64,000 nt of DNA from Winogradskyella helgolandensis (GCF_013404085.1 NZ_JABFHO010000001.1:2305001-2369000), one strand, 5' to 3'; numbered from the stretch's first letter, positions 8,878 to 18,298 are shown. Made by a program: numbers and translations. Notes: generated by a model from the sequence alone, not told the origin.

Positions 8878-9633
8878 ATGAGTTTTAAAAGACACATCCC
8901 TAATATTGTTACACTTCTCAACTTATTCTCTGGTTGTATTGCTGTAATTTTTGCTGTAAATGGTAATTTTATTGCGGCTGCTATTTTTGTGTTTTTAGGG
9001 GTGTTTTTTGATTTTTTTGATGGCCTTTTAGCCCGAAAACTCAATGTGCAAAGCCCTTTAGGTATTCAGTTAGATTCCTTAGCCGATTTGGTAACAAGTG
9101 GTGTAGTACCAGGAATTATAATGTTTCAATTGATTTCTGAAGCCACAAATTCTCCAAAATTAGGTGTGAATTCTGATAGCTGGAATTCCGTTTTTCATTG
9201 GGAAGAGTTTCAATTACCTGTACTACCTTTGATTGGTTTATTTATCACATTGGCATCAGCTTATCGCTTGGCTAAATTTAATTTAGATGAAGATCAGCAA
9301 ACCTATTTTAAAGGTTTACCTGTACCTGCAAATACATTGGTGATATTATCATTACCACTTATTTTAGAGTATCAGAATAACGACCTTATAAATTCCGTAA
9401 TTTATAATAAATGGTTTTTAATTAGTTTAACACTATTGAGTTGTTATCTTTTAAACTCTAACATCAAATTATTTGCTTTAAAATTTAAAAATTGGGGATT
9501 TAAGGATAATGCCGTACGTTATATATTTTTAATACTGAGTGTAGTCCTTTTGATTGTGTTACATTTTGCAGCAATTCCGCTAGTGATTGGTTTATATATT
9601 GTACTTTCTTTAGTGACGCAATCTAAAATTTAA
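8878..9633 (+). CDS. pssA: CDP-diacylglycerol-serine O-phosphatidyltransferase
   Basis: 251 residues with about seven to eight membrane segments. The CDP-alcohol phosphotransferase signature is complete: D48-G49, A52-R53, G62, D66 and D70 in the DG(2)AR(8)G(3)D(3)D pattern; the Asp residues bind the divalent metal and CDP. The enzyme joins serine to CDP-diacylglycerol to give phosphatidylserine, the precursor of phosphatidylethanolamine, in the inner membrane. The ISLE-type length and the N-terminal RHIPNIVTLLNLFSGC are typical of PssA rather than phosphatidylglycerophosphate synthase. A DUF808 gene follows 25 bases later and may be co-transcribed. Confidence 0.9.
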   Translation: MSFKRHIPNIVTLLNLFSGCIAVIFAVNGNFIAAAIFVFLGVFFDFFDGLLARKLNVQSPLGIQLDSLADLVTSGVVPGIIMFQLISEATNSPKLGVNSDSWNSVFHWEEFQLPVLPLIGLFITLASAYRLAKFNLDEDQQTYFKGLPVPANTLVILSLPLILEYQNNDLINSVIYNKWFLISLTLLSCYLLNSNIKLFALKFKNWGFKDNAVRYIFLILSVVLLIVLHFAAIPLVIGLYIVLSLVTQSKI

Positions 9634-9658
9634 TTTTACCCAAACTTAAAGATAATAA

Positions 9659-10540
9659 ATGGCTTCAGGATTTTTTGCATTACTCGATGATATAGCAGCT
9701 ATAATGGATGACGTTGCTGCAATGACCAAAATCACGACTAAGAAAACAGCAGGTATTTTAGGTGATGATTTGGCAGTGAATGCTGAAAAAGCTTCAGGAT
9801 TTGTGTCTTCTCGTGAAATCCCAGTATTATGGGCTATCACTAAAGGCTCTATGCTAAATAAGCTTATTATATTGCCATTGGCATTTTTATTAAGTGCTTT
9901 TGTCCCATGGGCTATAATAGTGATATTAATTCTTGGTGGTTTGTACTTAGCCTACGAAGGGGCTGAAAAAATCTATGAGTTTATTGTGCCGCATCCAAAA
10001 GAAGAGACTGCTGAACTTAAAAAAGATTATACTGAAGAAGAACTTTTAGATTTAGAAAAAGCAAAAATTAAATCGGCTGTAGTTACGGATTTCATACTTT
10101 CTGTTGAAATTGTTATCATAGCTTTAGGTTCGGTGGTTAATGAGCCTATAGTTACTCAAATTATTGTGGTTTCGATTGTGGCGTTGATTGCGACTGTCGG
10201 TGTTTATGGCATCGTCGCTTTAATCGTTAGAATGGATGATTTGGGTTTGAGATTTATAAGTAAAAGCAATGGTAAAAGCGGATTTTTATTTGGATTAGGG
10301 ACCGTTTTAGTCAAAGCTTTACCAATAATTATTAGAAGTTTATCTGTTATTGGTACGATTGCTTTACTATTAGTGGCTGGTGGTATTTTTGTTCATAATA
10401 TAGAATTTATGCATCATTTTTTAGAGCAGATTCCATCAATTTTACGTGATTTTATTGTTGGACTTGTAGCTGGTGCTGTTTGTCTACTTTTGGTAAATGG
10501 TGTGAAGTTATTGCTTCCTAAGAAAGGTGTGAGGCATTAG
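9659..10540 (+). CDS. DUF808 family inner-membrane protein (YedI-like)
   Basis: 293 residues. The N-terminus MASGFFALLDDIAAIMDDVA and the following KTAGILGDDLAVNAEKASGF are diagnostic of the DUF808/YedI family. Several membrane segments follow (about 65-105, 140-185, 225-285). The family is widespread in bacteria, but its biochemical role is not established. It lies 25 bases behind pssA on the same strand. A compound palindromic element follows its stop. Confidence 0.9.
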   Translation: MASGFFALLDDIAAIMDDVAAMTKITTKKTAGILGDDLAVNAEKASGFVSSREIPVLWAITKGSMLNKLIILPLAFLLSAFVPWAIIVILILGGLYLAYEGAEKIYEFIVPHPKEETAELKKDYTEEELLDLEKAKIKSAVVTDFILSVEIVIIALGSVVNEPIVTQIIVVSIVALIATVGVYGIVALIVRMDDLGLRFISKSNGKSGFLFGLGTVLVKALPIIIRSLSVIGTIALLLVAGGIFVHNIEFMHHFLEQIPSILRDFIVGLVAGAVCLLLVNGVKLLLPKKGVRH

Positions 10541-10561
10541 AATTTGAATTTTGTTTTGTAC

Positions 10562-10641
10562 TTGTTGGTGGAAAACACCAACAATGGCGTAGGATGCTAT
10601 ACATAAACTCATTAGTTGCCTACATTGGTATTTTTTACCAA
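10562..10641. repeat. Compound palindromic element between convergent genes
   Basis: Three nested pairings are visible: a 9-bp stem TTGTTGGTG/CACCAACAA (10562-10570 with 10576-10584, loop GAAAA), a bulged pairing of CAATG and TAGG with CCTA and CATTG, and a terminal hairpin TTGGTA/TACCAA (10625-10630 with 10636-10641, loop of five T). It sits between the convergent DUF808 and carboxypeptidase-domain genes. It could work as a bidirectional terminator, or it may be a dispersed palindromic repeat. It has no long U-run on either strand right after the first stem. Confidence 0.55.
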
Positions 10642-10722
10642 CGTTTATTATACAAAATGTTATTAATGCAATATTGAAAAGACATAAAAGAAACGCTTAG
10701 GAGGTATTAAAAATAATGATAT

Positions 10723-11694
10723 TTAATCTTCAAAGACTTTTAATTCAGTACCTAAAGTGATATTATTAATTCTGTCTTTTTTATGTTCATTGAGATAAAA
10801 CAATGTCCATGTTTTGTCATTATCAAAGCGAGACCGACTATAGGTGTTATTTTTGCTTTCACTATAATTTACAGGGAAATAGGGTTTAATATGCTTTGGG
10901 AACTTATATAGACCTTCCTTCGTTTCCTTTTCATAAAATGGTGAAGTTGGTATTAGATTGCCTTCAACATCTGCAGGACCTAAGTTTAATAACGCTATAT
11001 AAAGTCCATTTTTTGGTAAGTAAATTTGATGCTGTTCTAAATCTATTTTTAGCTGATCCGTCTTTTCATCAAATAGAATTGTGATTGATTCCGTCGTAAT
11101 TTCATTTCCAGGTAAACCATTTTCATTGGTATAAAAACCAATACTATACAAGGTTGCAAATGGATGCCGCTTTAAAACTTGTTTTTTCTTGCCCGAAAAA
11201 TCCATAGTTTTATTATAGCTTGGGATGGTGACAGATTTTATCTGAACATCCATACCACTAAAATTATTCTCAATTAAGCAAGCAATTTCACTACCGATAG
11301 GGTTCCGGTACGAGTTTAAGAAATCCTTATCGTTAATGGATTTTGTTTTTTCTGTTTTAAACTTTCGTTTTTTATCAGATAAGAGAACTTCCTCTAGCAT
11401 TGTTTCAATTGGATCTAAACCTATGAGTTGCTGTTTTATGGAGTCCACAAAAATAGTTTTTGTTTCAAAGCCTAACACAGAGAGTTGCATTCTATCAGAC
11501 GCGATAAGACTTAAGTCAAATTGTCCATTTTTATCTGTATAAATGCCATCTTTATCTCCAAAAGAGATATTTACATATGCAATAGGTTGTGCTGTTAATT
11601 GATCACTAACCGTAACGATAGTTTCATTTTGCCCAATAATAGGACTAAGCTTGAGAAGAAAACATAAGCTTAAAACAATATATTTAAAATTCAT
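10723..11694 (-). CDS. Secreted protein with carboxypeptidase-like regulatory domain
   Basis: 323 residues. The signal peptide (cleavage near LSPIIGQ) is followed by a CarboxypepD_reg-like beta-sandwich at about 22-100, recognisable from VSDQLTAQPIAYVNISFG, DGIYTDKNGQFDLS and MQLSVLGFETKTI. Residues 120-323 form a second region seen in flavobacterial proteins of this architecture, without recognisable catalytic residues. These domains usually cap TonB receptors or act in surface proteins, but no barrel is present here. It is the last gene of the minus-strand kpsF-tatC-lptB run, 50 bases after lptB. Function is unknown. Confidence 0.75.
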   Translation of the reverse strand: MNFKYIVLSLCFLLKLSPIIGQNETIVTVSDQLTAQPIAYVNISFGDKDGIYTDKNGQFDLSLIASDRMQLSVLGFETKTIFVDSIKQQLIGLDPIETMLEEVLLSDKKRKFKTEKTKSINDKDFLNSYRNPIGSEIACLIENNFSGMDVQIKSVTIPSYNKTMDFSGKKKQVLKRHPFATLYSIGFYTNENGLPGNEITTESITILFDEKTDQLKIDLEQHQIYLPKNGLYIALLNLGPADVEGNLIPTSPFYEKETKEGLYKFPKHIKPYFPVNYSESKNNTYSRSRFDNDKTWTLFYLNEHKKDRINNITLGTELKVFED

Positions 11695-11744
11695 TTATAA
11701 GGGATGAAAGTTTAAGGAGCCTTGATGGTTCTGCTTATAAGTAA

Positions 11745-12485
11745 TTAGAATTCTAACTTCTTCTTACGTAACTCAAAATTTTGACCCAAATACACTTTAC
11801 GTACCATTTCGTCACTCGCTAATTCTTCAGGTTTACCAGCTTTAAGAATGGTACCTTCAAACATTAAATACGTTCTATCTGTAATAGCAAGAGTTTCTTG
11901 TACGTTATGATCGGTAATAAGAATACCAATGTTCTTTTTTGTCAACTTAGCAATAATACGTTGAATATCTTCAACAGCTACAGGATCGACTCCTGCAAAT
12001 GGTTCATCTAATAATATAAAGTTTGGATCGGTTGCTAATGCTCTAGCAATTTCCGTTCTACGTCGCTCTCCTCCAGAAAGTAAGTCTCCTCTATTGGTTC
12101 TAATATGGCCTAAGCCAAATTCTTCAATAAGCGATTCCATTTTATGGTGCTGTTCTTTCTTACTTAGTTTTGTAAGTTGTAACACACTTAAAATATTATC
12201 TTCAATACTCAGTTTTCTAAATACCGACGCTTCTTGAGCCAAGTAGCCAATTCCGTTTTGAGCACGTTTGTACATTGGGTATTTGGTAATGTTGGTATCA
12301 TCTAAAAAAATATTACCACCATTAGGTTTAATAATCCCAACAATCATGTAAAAAGATGTGGTTTTACCAGCTCCATTCGGACCCAATAAACCAACAATCT
12401 CTCCTTGATTAACTTCTAAAGAGACATCTTTTACTACTTTTCGTCCGCTGTAGGACTTCATTAAATGTTCTGCTCGTAACTTCAT
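11745..12485 (-). CDS. lptB: LPS export ABC transporter ATP-binding protein
   Basis: 246 residues with every ABC-ATPase motif: Walker [10 protein letters not shown] (35-43), Q-loop LAQEASVFR, signature LSGGERRR, Walker [13 protein letters not shown] and switch His in TDHNVQETL. The family-specific EASVFRKLS and FAGVDP stretches identify LptB, which powers extraction of lipopolysaccharide from the inner membrane with LptFG/LptC. Membrane partners are not in the window. It follows the carboxymuconolactone-decarboxylase-like gene by 74 bases. The kpsF gene upstream supplies a Kdo precursor step, so the block is partly dedicated to LPS. Confidence 0.95.
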   Translation of the reverse strand: MKLRAEHLMKSYSGRKVVKDVSLEVNQGEIVGLLGPNGAGKTTSFYMIVGIIKPNGGNIFLDDTNITKYPMYKRAQNGIGYLAQEASVFRKLSIEDNILSVLQLTKLSKKEQHHKMESLIEEFGLGHIRTNRGDLLSGGERRRTEIARALATDPNFILLDEPFAGVDPVAVEDIQRIIAKLTKKNIGILITDHNVQETLAITDRTYLMFEGTILKAGKPEELASDEMVRKVYLGQNFELRKKKLEF

Positions 12486-12559
12486 ATATGGTCTAAGAAC
12501 GCTAAATTTAATAAAATCATATAGATTCTATTGGCTTTGGCTATCAATTTATTAAAAGT

Positions 12560-12916
12560 TTAACCTTGTGCGTTGTGTTCTTCTATAGCATCCCAATATT
12601 CGTGTGCACGACGTAAATGCGGAATCACAATAGTACCACCAACCAAAGTTGCAATACCAAGGGCTTCACTGATTTCTGCTTTGGTCAAACCTTCCTTATA
12701 AGATGATTCTAAGTGATATTTTACACAATCGTCGCATCGTAAAACGGTAGAAGCGACCAAACCTAAAAGTTCTTTGGTCTTTTTGTCTAAAGCTCCTTCT
12801 TGGAAGGCATTAGTATCAAGATTAAAAATTCGTTTTACAATTTTGTTATTATCGGCTAATATTTTATCATTCATTTTAGCACGATAGTCATTGAATTCTT
12901 TTACAATGTCAGACAT
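12560..12916 (-). CDS. Carboxymuconolactone decarboxylase/AhpD-like protein
   Basis: 118 residues, an all-helical CMD-family protein. The redox motif CDDC-x3-H is present (Cys61, Cys64, His68 in LRCDDCVKYHLESS), as in AhpD-type disulfide reductases and peroxidases rather than the true decarboxylase. The C-terminal EALGIATLVGGTIVIPHLRR completes the domain. A cytoplasmic thiol-based peroxidase or reductase role is inferred. It starts 3 bases after tatC ends and is part of the kpsF-tatC operon. Confidence 0.88.
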   Translation of the reverse strand: MSDIVKEFNDYRAKMNDKILADNNKIVKRIFNLDTNAFQEGALDKKTKELLGLVASTVLRCDDCVKYHLESSYKEGLTKAEISEALGIATLVGGTIVIPHLRRAHEYWDAIEEHNAQG

Positions 12917-12919
12917 AAT

Positions 12920-13762
12920 TTAGGGCTTAACTTTAGATTTTTTATTTTCTCTTGCTTCTTTTCGCTTTTGATTTCTTACTACAATAGCCGAAATATAAAT
13001 ACTAGCTTGATACAATATTAATATAGGAATAGCTACGATGATTTGACTCGCTATATCAGGAGGAGTAATAATCGCAGATAAAATTAAAACTATAACTAAG
13101 GCGTATTTTCTATATTTTTTCAAAAATTGAGGTGTTACCAACCCAATCTTGGTTAAAAAATAAATGACTATTGGTAATTCGAAAACTAACCCTGCAGCTA
13201 AAGACGATGATCTCACAATAGAATTATAAGAACTCAAATCAAATGCATTTGAAACTTCTTCTGCAAAGGTATAGTTAGTTAAAAAGTTTAATGATAAAGG
13301 AGTAATGACATAATAGCCAAAAGCAACACCTAAAAAGAAAAGGAATGATGCGATTAATATAAATCCTCTTGAATTTCTACGTTCGTTAGTTTGTAATCCA
13401 GGACTTATAAAACTCCATAATTGATATAATACATACGGAAATGCAATGACTAATCCAGCATAGATGGATGTCCAGATATGTGCAGAAAATTGACCTCCAA
13501 CCGATCTCACTTCAATAACAAAGGGAAGCTCTTTAGCGCAAAATGACATATCCATTCCAAAAAACTTAGACATTTCGCAGAGTGCAACGTATGTTGGGAA
13601 ATCCATGTGCTTTGGTGCCATTATAATCCCAACAATAAAATCTTTGAAAATAAAAGCTAAAGTAGCAGCAATCACAACACTAACAACTGCTCTTACTAAA
13701 TGCCATCTTAATTCTTCGAGATGATCTAAAAAAGACATCTCATCTATATTCTTTTTCGCCAT
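12920..13762 (-). CDS. tatC: Sec-independent protein translocase TatC
   Basis: 280 residues with six membrane segments. The N-terminal SFLDHLEELRWHLVRAV is the conserved cytoplasmic region that binds the twin-arginine signal, and LSAIITPPDIASQIIVAIPI is the last-helices signature. TatC forms the receptor part of the Tat translocase for folded proteins. The extension between the first two segments (about 45-95) carries two Cys and is longer than in E. coli. Its ATG shares one base with the kpsF stop, so it is co-translated. TatA is not in the window. Confidence 0.95.
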   Translation of the reverse strand: MAKKNIDEMSFLDHLEELRWHLVRAVVSVVIAATLAFIFKDFIVGIIMAPKHMDFPTYVALCEMSKFFGMDMSFCAKELPFVIEVRSVGGQFSAHIWTSIYAGLVIAFPYVLYQLWSFISPGLQTNERRNSRGFILIASFLFFLGVAFGYYVITPLSLNFLTNYTFAEEVSNAFDLSSYNSIVRSSSLAAGLVFELPIVIYFLTKIGLVTPQFLKKYRKYALVIVLILSAIITPPDIASQIIVAIPILILYQASIYISAIVVRNQKRKEARENKKSKVKP

Positions 13763-14727
13763 TATATAATGCCTTCTTTTATTAAATCGTGAAGATGAAC
13801 TACTCCAGAATATTTACCATCATGTTCTACCAACAATTGAGAAATGCCAAACTCTTCCATAACTTCCTTAGCGTCAACAGCCATCGCGTCTTCCGAAATA
13901 CGTCTCGGATTATTGCTCATAATGTCTTTTGCTTTTAGATTCATAAAATCATCACTTTTACTCAACATTCGTCTTAAGTCACCATCAGTAATAATACCCA
14001 CAATTTTCTCATTATCTAGCACAGCAGTTACACCGAGCATTTTTTCGGTAATTTCTACAATCACTTCTTTTAATGATGTTTCTAAACCAACGTGAGGTTT
14101 CTGATTTTGAGACGATAAATCATTCACTCTTAAATATAGACGTTTTCCAAGTGCTCCACCAGGATGATATTTTGCGAAATCTTTGCTCGAAAATCCTCGT
14201 AATTCTAATAAACAAACCGCCAAAGCATCTCCCATAACTAATTGTGCTGTGGTACTTGTTGTTGGTGCTAAATTATTAGGACAAGCTTCATGTGTTACAA
14301 AAGTGTTCAAAATAAAATCAGCTTGCTGACCTAAAAACGACTCAATATTGCCTGTAATCGCAATCATTTTATTATTTGCATTCTTAATAAGTGGCACTAA
14401 AACTTTTATTTCTGGAGTATTTCCACTTTTAGAAATACAAATTACAACGTCGTCTTCAAGAATTAATCCAAGGTCTCCGTGGATGGCATCTGCAGCATGC
14501 ATAAAAACAGCTGGAGTACCAGTTGAATTTAAAGTAGCAACGATTTTGTTAGCTATAATGGCGCTTTTGCCTATTCCTGTGATAATAACTCTACCTTTAG
14601 AATTGTAGATTAACTCTACGGCATTTGCAAAATCATCAGTCAATAATTCAGACAAATGGTCTATGGCTTTGCTTTCTAATTTTATGGTGGAGGTTGCAGT
14701 TTTTAGAATGGATTGCTTAGTGTTCAA
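13762..14727 (-). CDS. kpsF: D-arabinose 5-phosphate isomerase (KpsF/KdsD family)
   Basis: 321 residues. An N-terminal SIS domain (about 35-175) has VIITGIGKSAIIANKIVATL, HAADAIHGDLG and CISKSGNTPEI. Two CBS domains fill 205-321 (AVLDNEKIVGIITDGDLRRM and QLLVEHDGKYSGVVHLHDLI). The enzyme converts ribulose 5-phosphate to arabinose 5-phosphate, the first step towards Kdo of LPS. It leads a minus-strand operon with tatC and others and is divergent from recQ, with 88 bases between the start codons. Confidence 0.93.
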   Translation of the reverse strand: MNTKQSILKTATSTIKLESKAIDHLSELLTDDFANAVELIYNSKGRVIITGIGKSAIIANKIVATLNSTGTPAVFMHAADAIHGDLGLILEDDVVICISKSGNTPEIKVLVPLIKNANNKMIAITGNIESFLGQQADFILNTFVTHEACPNNLAPTTSTTAQLVMGDALAVCLLELRGFSSKDFAKYHPGGALGKRLYLRVNDLSSQNQKPHVGLETSLKEVIVEITEKMLGVTAVLDNEKIVGIITDGDLRRMLSKSDDFMNLKAKDIMSNNPRRISEDAMAVDAKEVMEEFGISQLLVEHDGKYSGVVHLHDLIKEGII

Positions 14728-14815
14728 AACTTATTATTTATTGAGTTTTCAAAGTTTAAAGAAATTGTTATCTTTAAACTTGTTGCAAATGTATATAAAA
14801 TACCAATAGGGATTA

Positions 14816-17017
14816 ATGAGTATTGCAGAAATTGACTTACACTCCGCATTAAAAAAGTACTTTGGATTTTCAGAATTCAAAGGCCTTCAAGAAGAAGTAA
14901 TAAAGAACGTCGTCGCAGGAAATAACACTTTTGTTATTATGCCAACAGGTGGTGGGAAATCTTTATGTTATCAACTACCAGCATTAATTGCTGAAGGTAC
15001 TGCTATAGTAGTATCTCCACTTATTGCGTTGATGAAGAACCAAGTAGATGCCATTAGAGCTGTGTCTGAGCACGAAGGTGTGGCACATGTTTTAAACTCT
15101 TCTTTGAACAAAACGGAAGTTAAACGCGTAAAAGATGATATTACTAATGGCATTACAAAGTTGCTTTATGTAGCTCCAGAATCGTTAACGAAAGAAGAAT
15201 ATGTCGACTTTTTAAGGACCGTCAAAATTTCGTTTATGGCTGTAGATGAAGCCCACTGTATTAGTGAATGGGGACATGATTTTAGGCCAGAATATCGGAA
15301 TCTTAGGACGATTATTAAGCGTATTGGAGATAATATTCCAATTGTTGGACTTACAGCAACAGCTACTCCAAAGGTTCAAGAAGATATTTTGAAGAGTTTA
15401 GGGATGCCAAATGCTGTAACATTTAAAGCGTCTTTTAATAGACCTAATTTATATTATGAAGTACGTCCAAAAACTAAAAATGTAGATGCCGATATTATTC
15501 GTTTTGTGAAACAAAACGAAGGAAAATCTGGAATTATATATTGTTTAAGTCGGAAACGTGTTGAAGGTTTGGCACAAGTTCTTCAAGTTAATGGTGTAAA
15601 AGCCGTTCCGTATCATGCTGGTTTGGACGCCAAAACGAGAGTAAAGCATCAAGATATGTTCTTAATGGAAGATACTGATGTTGTTGTGGCTACTATTGCC
15701 TTTGGAATGGGTATTGACAAACCAGATGTGCGTTTTGTGATTCATCATGATATTCCTAAAAGTATCGAAAGTTATTATCAAGAAACTGGTCGTGCCGGTC
15801 GTGATGGAGGTGAGGGGCATTGTTTAGCTTACTATGCATATAAGGATATAGAAAAGCTCGAAAAATTTATGGCAGGCAAACCTGTTGCTGAACAAGAAAT
15901 TGGTCATGCCTTACTACAAGAAGTTGTTGCTTTTTCTGAAACTTCAGTGTCTAGACGTAAATTTATACTTCATTATTTTGGGGAAGAATTCGATAATGAA
16001 ACTGGTGATGGCGGAGATATGGATGATAATGTTCGGTTCCCTAAAAAGCAAGCTGAAGCCCAAGATGATGTTAAAATTCTTTTAGAGACTGTAGAAAAAA
16101 CCAATGAAAAATATAAAGCTAAAGATTTAGTACAAGTTCTTGTTGGAAATGCAAATGCGCTTATTTCTTCACATAAAACAGACTTACAACCCTTCTTTGG
16201 AATTGGGAAAGGAAAAGATCCACGGTATTGGATGGCTTTAATTCGCCAAGTATTAGTAGCACGTTATTTAAAGAAAGATATTGAAACTTATGGCGTTTTA
16301 AGATTAAGTGAAGCCGGAAAGGATTTTATTAAAAATCCAACTTCTTTTATGATGGCAGAAGACCATGTGTTTGATGAGGATTCAAACGATGGTATTGTCA
16401 CTAATGCTAAAGGAGGTGGTGCTGTTGCAGATGAGAAATTAATGGGAATGCTAAAAGACTTACGTAAGCGAAATGCTAAAAAGTTAGGTGTGCCTCCATT
16501 TGTTATTTTTCAAGATCCATCATTAGAGGATATGTCTTTAAAATATCCTATTACTATTGAAGAATTAACGAATGTACATGGTGTAGGTGAAAGTAAAGCT
16601 AAAAAATACGGTAAAGATTTTGTTGGATTAATAGCCGATTATGTTACCGATAATGATATTTTACGACCAGAAGATATGGTGGTGAAATCCACAGGAACAA
16701 ACTCTGCTATAAAATTATACATCATTCAGAATGTCGATCGAAAATTGCCATTAGATGACATTGCGTCTTCAAAAGGTATGGCAATGCCTGCGTTTATAAA
16801 AGAAATGGAGGCTATTGTGTTTTCTGGAACCAAATTAAATATTAATTATTGGATTGACGATATTTTAGATGAAGATCAACAAGAAGAAATTCATGAGTAT
16901 TTTATGGAATCCGAAAGTGATAAAATAGATGATGCCATTGAAGAATTTGATGGAGACTATGATGATGAAGAGTTACGTTTGTATCGTATAAAGTTTATGA
17001 GTGAAGTGGCTAATTAG
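14816..17017 (+). CDS. recQ: ATP-dependent DNA helicase RecQ
   Basis: 733 residues. The SF2 helicase core carries Walker A PTGGGKSLCYQ (43-53), DEAHCISEWGHDFRPEYR (DEAH at 144-147), TATATPKV and the Q-x2-GRAGRD motif VI. The RQC winged-helix follows, then an HRDC-like region with ITIEELTNVHGVGESKAKKYG near 580 and a C-terminal helical domain ending in an acidic tail. RecQ unwinds recombination intermediates with 3'-5' polarity. The four zinc-ligand cysteines of E. coli RecQ are absent: Ser379 in SVSRRKFILHYFG replaces the first, and GDGGDMDDN (397-405) replaces the CxxC cluster. It is divergent from kpsF. Confidence 0.95.
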   Translation: MSIAEIDLHSALKKYFGFSEFKGLQEEVIKNVVAGNNTFVIMPTGGGKSLCYQLPALIAEGTAIVVSPLIALMKNQVDAIRAVSEHEGVAHVLNSSLNKTEVKRVKDDITNGITKLLYVAPESLTKEEYVDFLRTVKISFMAVDEAHCISEWGHDFRPEYRNLRTIIKRIGDNIPIVGLTATATPKVQEDILKSLGMPNAVTFKASFNRPNLYYEVRPKTKNVDADIIRFVKQNEGKSGIIYCLSRKRVEGLAQVLQVNGVKAVPYHAGLDAKTRVKHQDMFLMEDTDVVVATIAFGMGIDKPDVRFVIHHDIPKSIESYYQETGRAGRDGGEGHCLAYYAYKDIEKLEKFMAGKPVAEQEIGHALLQEVVAFSETSVSRRKFILHYFGEEFDNETGDGGDMDDNVRFPKKQAEAQDDVKILLETVEKTNEKYKAKDLVQVLVGNANALISSHKTDLQPFFGIGKGKDPRYWMALIRQVLVARYLKKDIETYGVLRLSEAGKDFIKNPTSFMMAEDHVFDEDSNDGIVTNAKGGGAVADEKLMGMLKDLRKRNAKKLGVPPFVIFQDPSLEDMSLKYPITIEELTNVHGVGESKAKKYGKDFVGLIADYVTDNDILRPEDMVVKSTGTNSAIKLYIIQNVDRKLPLDDIASSKGMAMPAFIKEMEAIVFSGTKLNINYWIDDILDEDQQEEIHEYFMESESDKIDDAIEEFDGDYDDEELRLYRIKFMSEVAN

Positions 17018-17343
17018 GAGTTCACTGATCAGTATTCAGTAGGCAGTCTCAGTATTCATTGAAAAGAGGTCGGTATTTAGATTAAAGTGAAAAGTGAAAA
17101 AGTTTAATAATTGGTTCTTAAGGAGATTTTGTAATTTCCTATTTACTTTTTTTTCTCTGTGTAAACTTCACGAATCTCACTGGAATTATCTAAGCAAAAG
17201 AACAAAGTGAATTGTTTAATCCGAGTCAACTTTTTATTATTTGCAGCGATAGTTATAACTAGTGCATTTCGTGTTGGATTTTCATGCAAAGCTATTAATG
17301 CGAGAAATCGGCATTAACTTTTTTTAATCTTAACATTAATAGA
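17018..17343. other. Intergenic region with post-gene dispersed repeats (326 bases)
   Basis: No gene is apparent. Directly behind the recQ stop are CAGT-rich direct repeats (CAGTATTCAGTAGGCAGT at 17030-17047), then AAAGTGAAAAGTGAAAAAG near 17085, then a CTCTGTGTAAACTTCACG segment near 17155. The same order of elements follows ribH at 26262-26400, so this appears to be a degenerate dispersed repeat found behind gene ends. Confidence 0.6.
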
Positions 17344-17691
17344 GTGAACCCTTTTTTAATCGTTCTTTTAATTATATTGTTTCCTTTTTATGTCTGGATA
17401 ACAGGATTTTTAAATGCTTGTTTTTTTATTCCATTTTTTAAAGAAGGAGAAGCAACGGATTATTTAGAGGCTCATGGATATGAGTTTGTTAAGTGTGAGG
17501 AAATAAAAAATGACGGACAATATAAATTAGAGGAAAGCCTTATAAATAGACTGTATTCGTATAAAACGTATTACCAAGTTACGGCAAAATCTATTTCAGA
17601 TGATTCAGATAAATCATTTAGATTGATACTATTAAAAACGTATTTACCATTCAATATTAAGAGAGAGCTGTATTATTTTGAACAATCATAA
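17344..17691 (+). CDS. Hypothetical membrane-anchored protein
   Basis: 115 residues from a GTG start. One or two hydrophobic segments occupy about 3-32 (PFLIVLLIILFPFYVWITGF). The rest is a soluble alpha/beta-looking region of about 80 residues with YEFVKCEEIKNDGQYKLEES. No known domain was recognised, and there is no lipobox. It stands alone between the repeat region behind recQ and a convergent hypothetical gene. Codon choice resembles its neighbours, which supports a real gene, but function is unknown. Confidence 0.55.
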   Translation: MNPFLIVLLIILFPFYVWITGFLNACFFIPFFKEGEATDYLEAHGYEFVKCEEIKNDGQYKLEESLINRLYSYKTYYQVTAKSISDDSDKSFRLILLKTYLPFNIKRELYYFEQS

Positions 17692-17714
17692 ATTTTAAGA
17701 TTCAGTTTCTAATT

Positions 17715-18161
17715 TTATTCCTCTTCATCGGATGCATCAATCACAACATATTTACTGAAAAGAATATCGTGCTTCTTTACTTTTATTTGAATGCTTCTAA
17801 GTGTGGCACTTTCTAAGTTTTTTACGTCACTTTCTTCAATCTGAAAATCAATTTTAGTGACATTTCTACCTTTTGTATCTGAGTTCTCTGATTCAAATTC
17901 TGGCATATCAGCTTCTAATTTTAATTTGAAGTCATCTCCAACAAAGTATAATTGTGCTCCATTTTTAGATTTCACATTGAGCGCACCAACAATAACGGTT
18001 TGAAAAAAGAAATAGCCTCCCAATTCATTCAATCCAGCAAAAAGTACATTATCTTCAGCGACACCAAAGGGTCTGTTTTCTACATCATTAATAATTGCTT
18101 CAATAGTATCACCGGATTTCAATTTAGTTTTAGAACCGAAGAGCTTAGATAAAAATGCCAT
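17715..18161 (-). CDS. Conserved-looking hypothetical protein
   Basis: 148 residues from the ATG at 18161 (MAFLSKLFGSK); an ATG five codons upstream at 18176 is possible. There is no signal peptide or membrane segment. The body is rich in beta strands (NVLFAGLNELGGYFFFQTVI, AQLYFVGDDFKLKLEAD) and ends in an acidic DASDEEE tail. A short amphipathic start followed by a compact beta protein is all that can be said. It is divergent from the cyclophilin-FKBP gene, with 137 bases between starts. Confidence 0.6.
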   Translation of the reverse strand: MAFLSKLFGSKTKLKSGDTIEAIINDVENRPFGVAEDNVLFAGLNELGGYFFFQTVIVGALNVKSKNGAQLYFVGDDFKLKLEADMPEFESENSDTKGRNVTKIDFQIEESDVKNLESATLRSIQIKVKKHDILFSKYVVIDASDEEE

Positions 18162-18237
18162 GATATTTTTTTTCAAAGCTAAAAAAAAGAATCTAAACTT
18201 GTAATCGAATTTGTACCTGAATTTATTTCGATTTCAA

Positions 18238-18274
18238 TTTGAGATTCGATTTCAAGTTAACTTTCTTATCTTTG
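18238..18274 (+). promoter_or_regulatory. Bacteroidota-type promoter of the cyclophilin-FKBP gene
   Basis: TTTG at 18238-18241 and an exact TAnnTTTG box, TATCTTTG, at 18267-18274 match the -33/-7 pattern of the phylum; start-to-start spacing is 29, slightly long. The coding start is 25 bases after the -7 box. Confidence 0.6.
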
Positions 18275-18298
18275 CACCCTTAAACAAAATAAAACACA

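Noticed and set aside
10562..10641. Integron attC site
   Set aside because: The palindromes lack a clear RYYYAAC/GTTRRRY pair and there is no integrase or cassette array.
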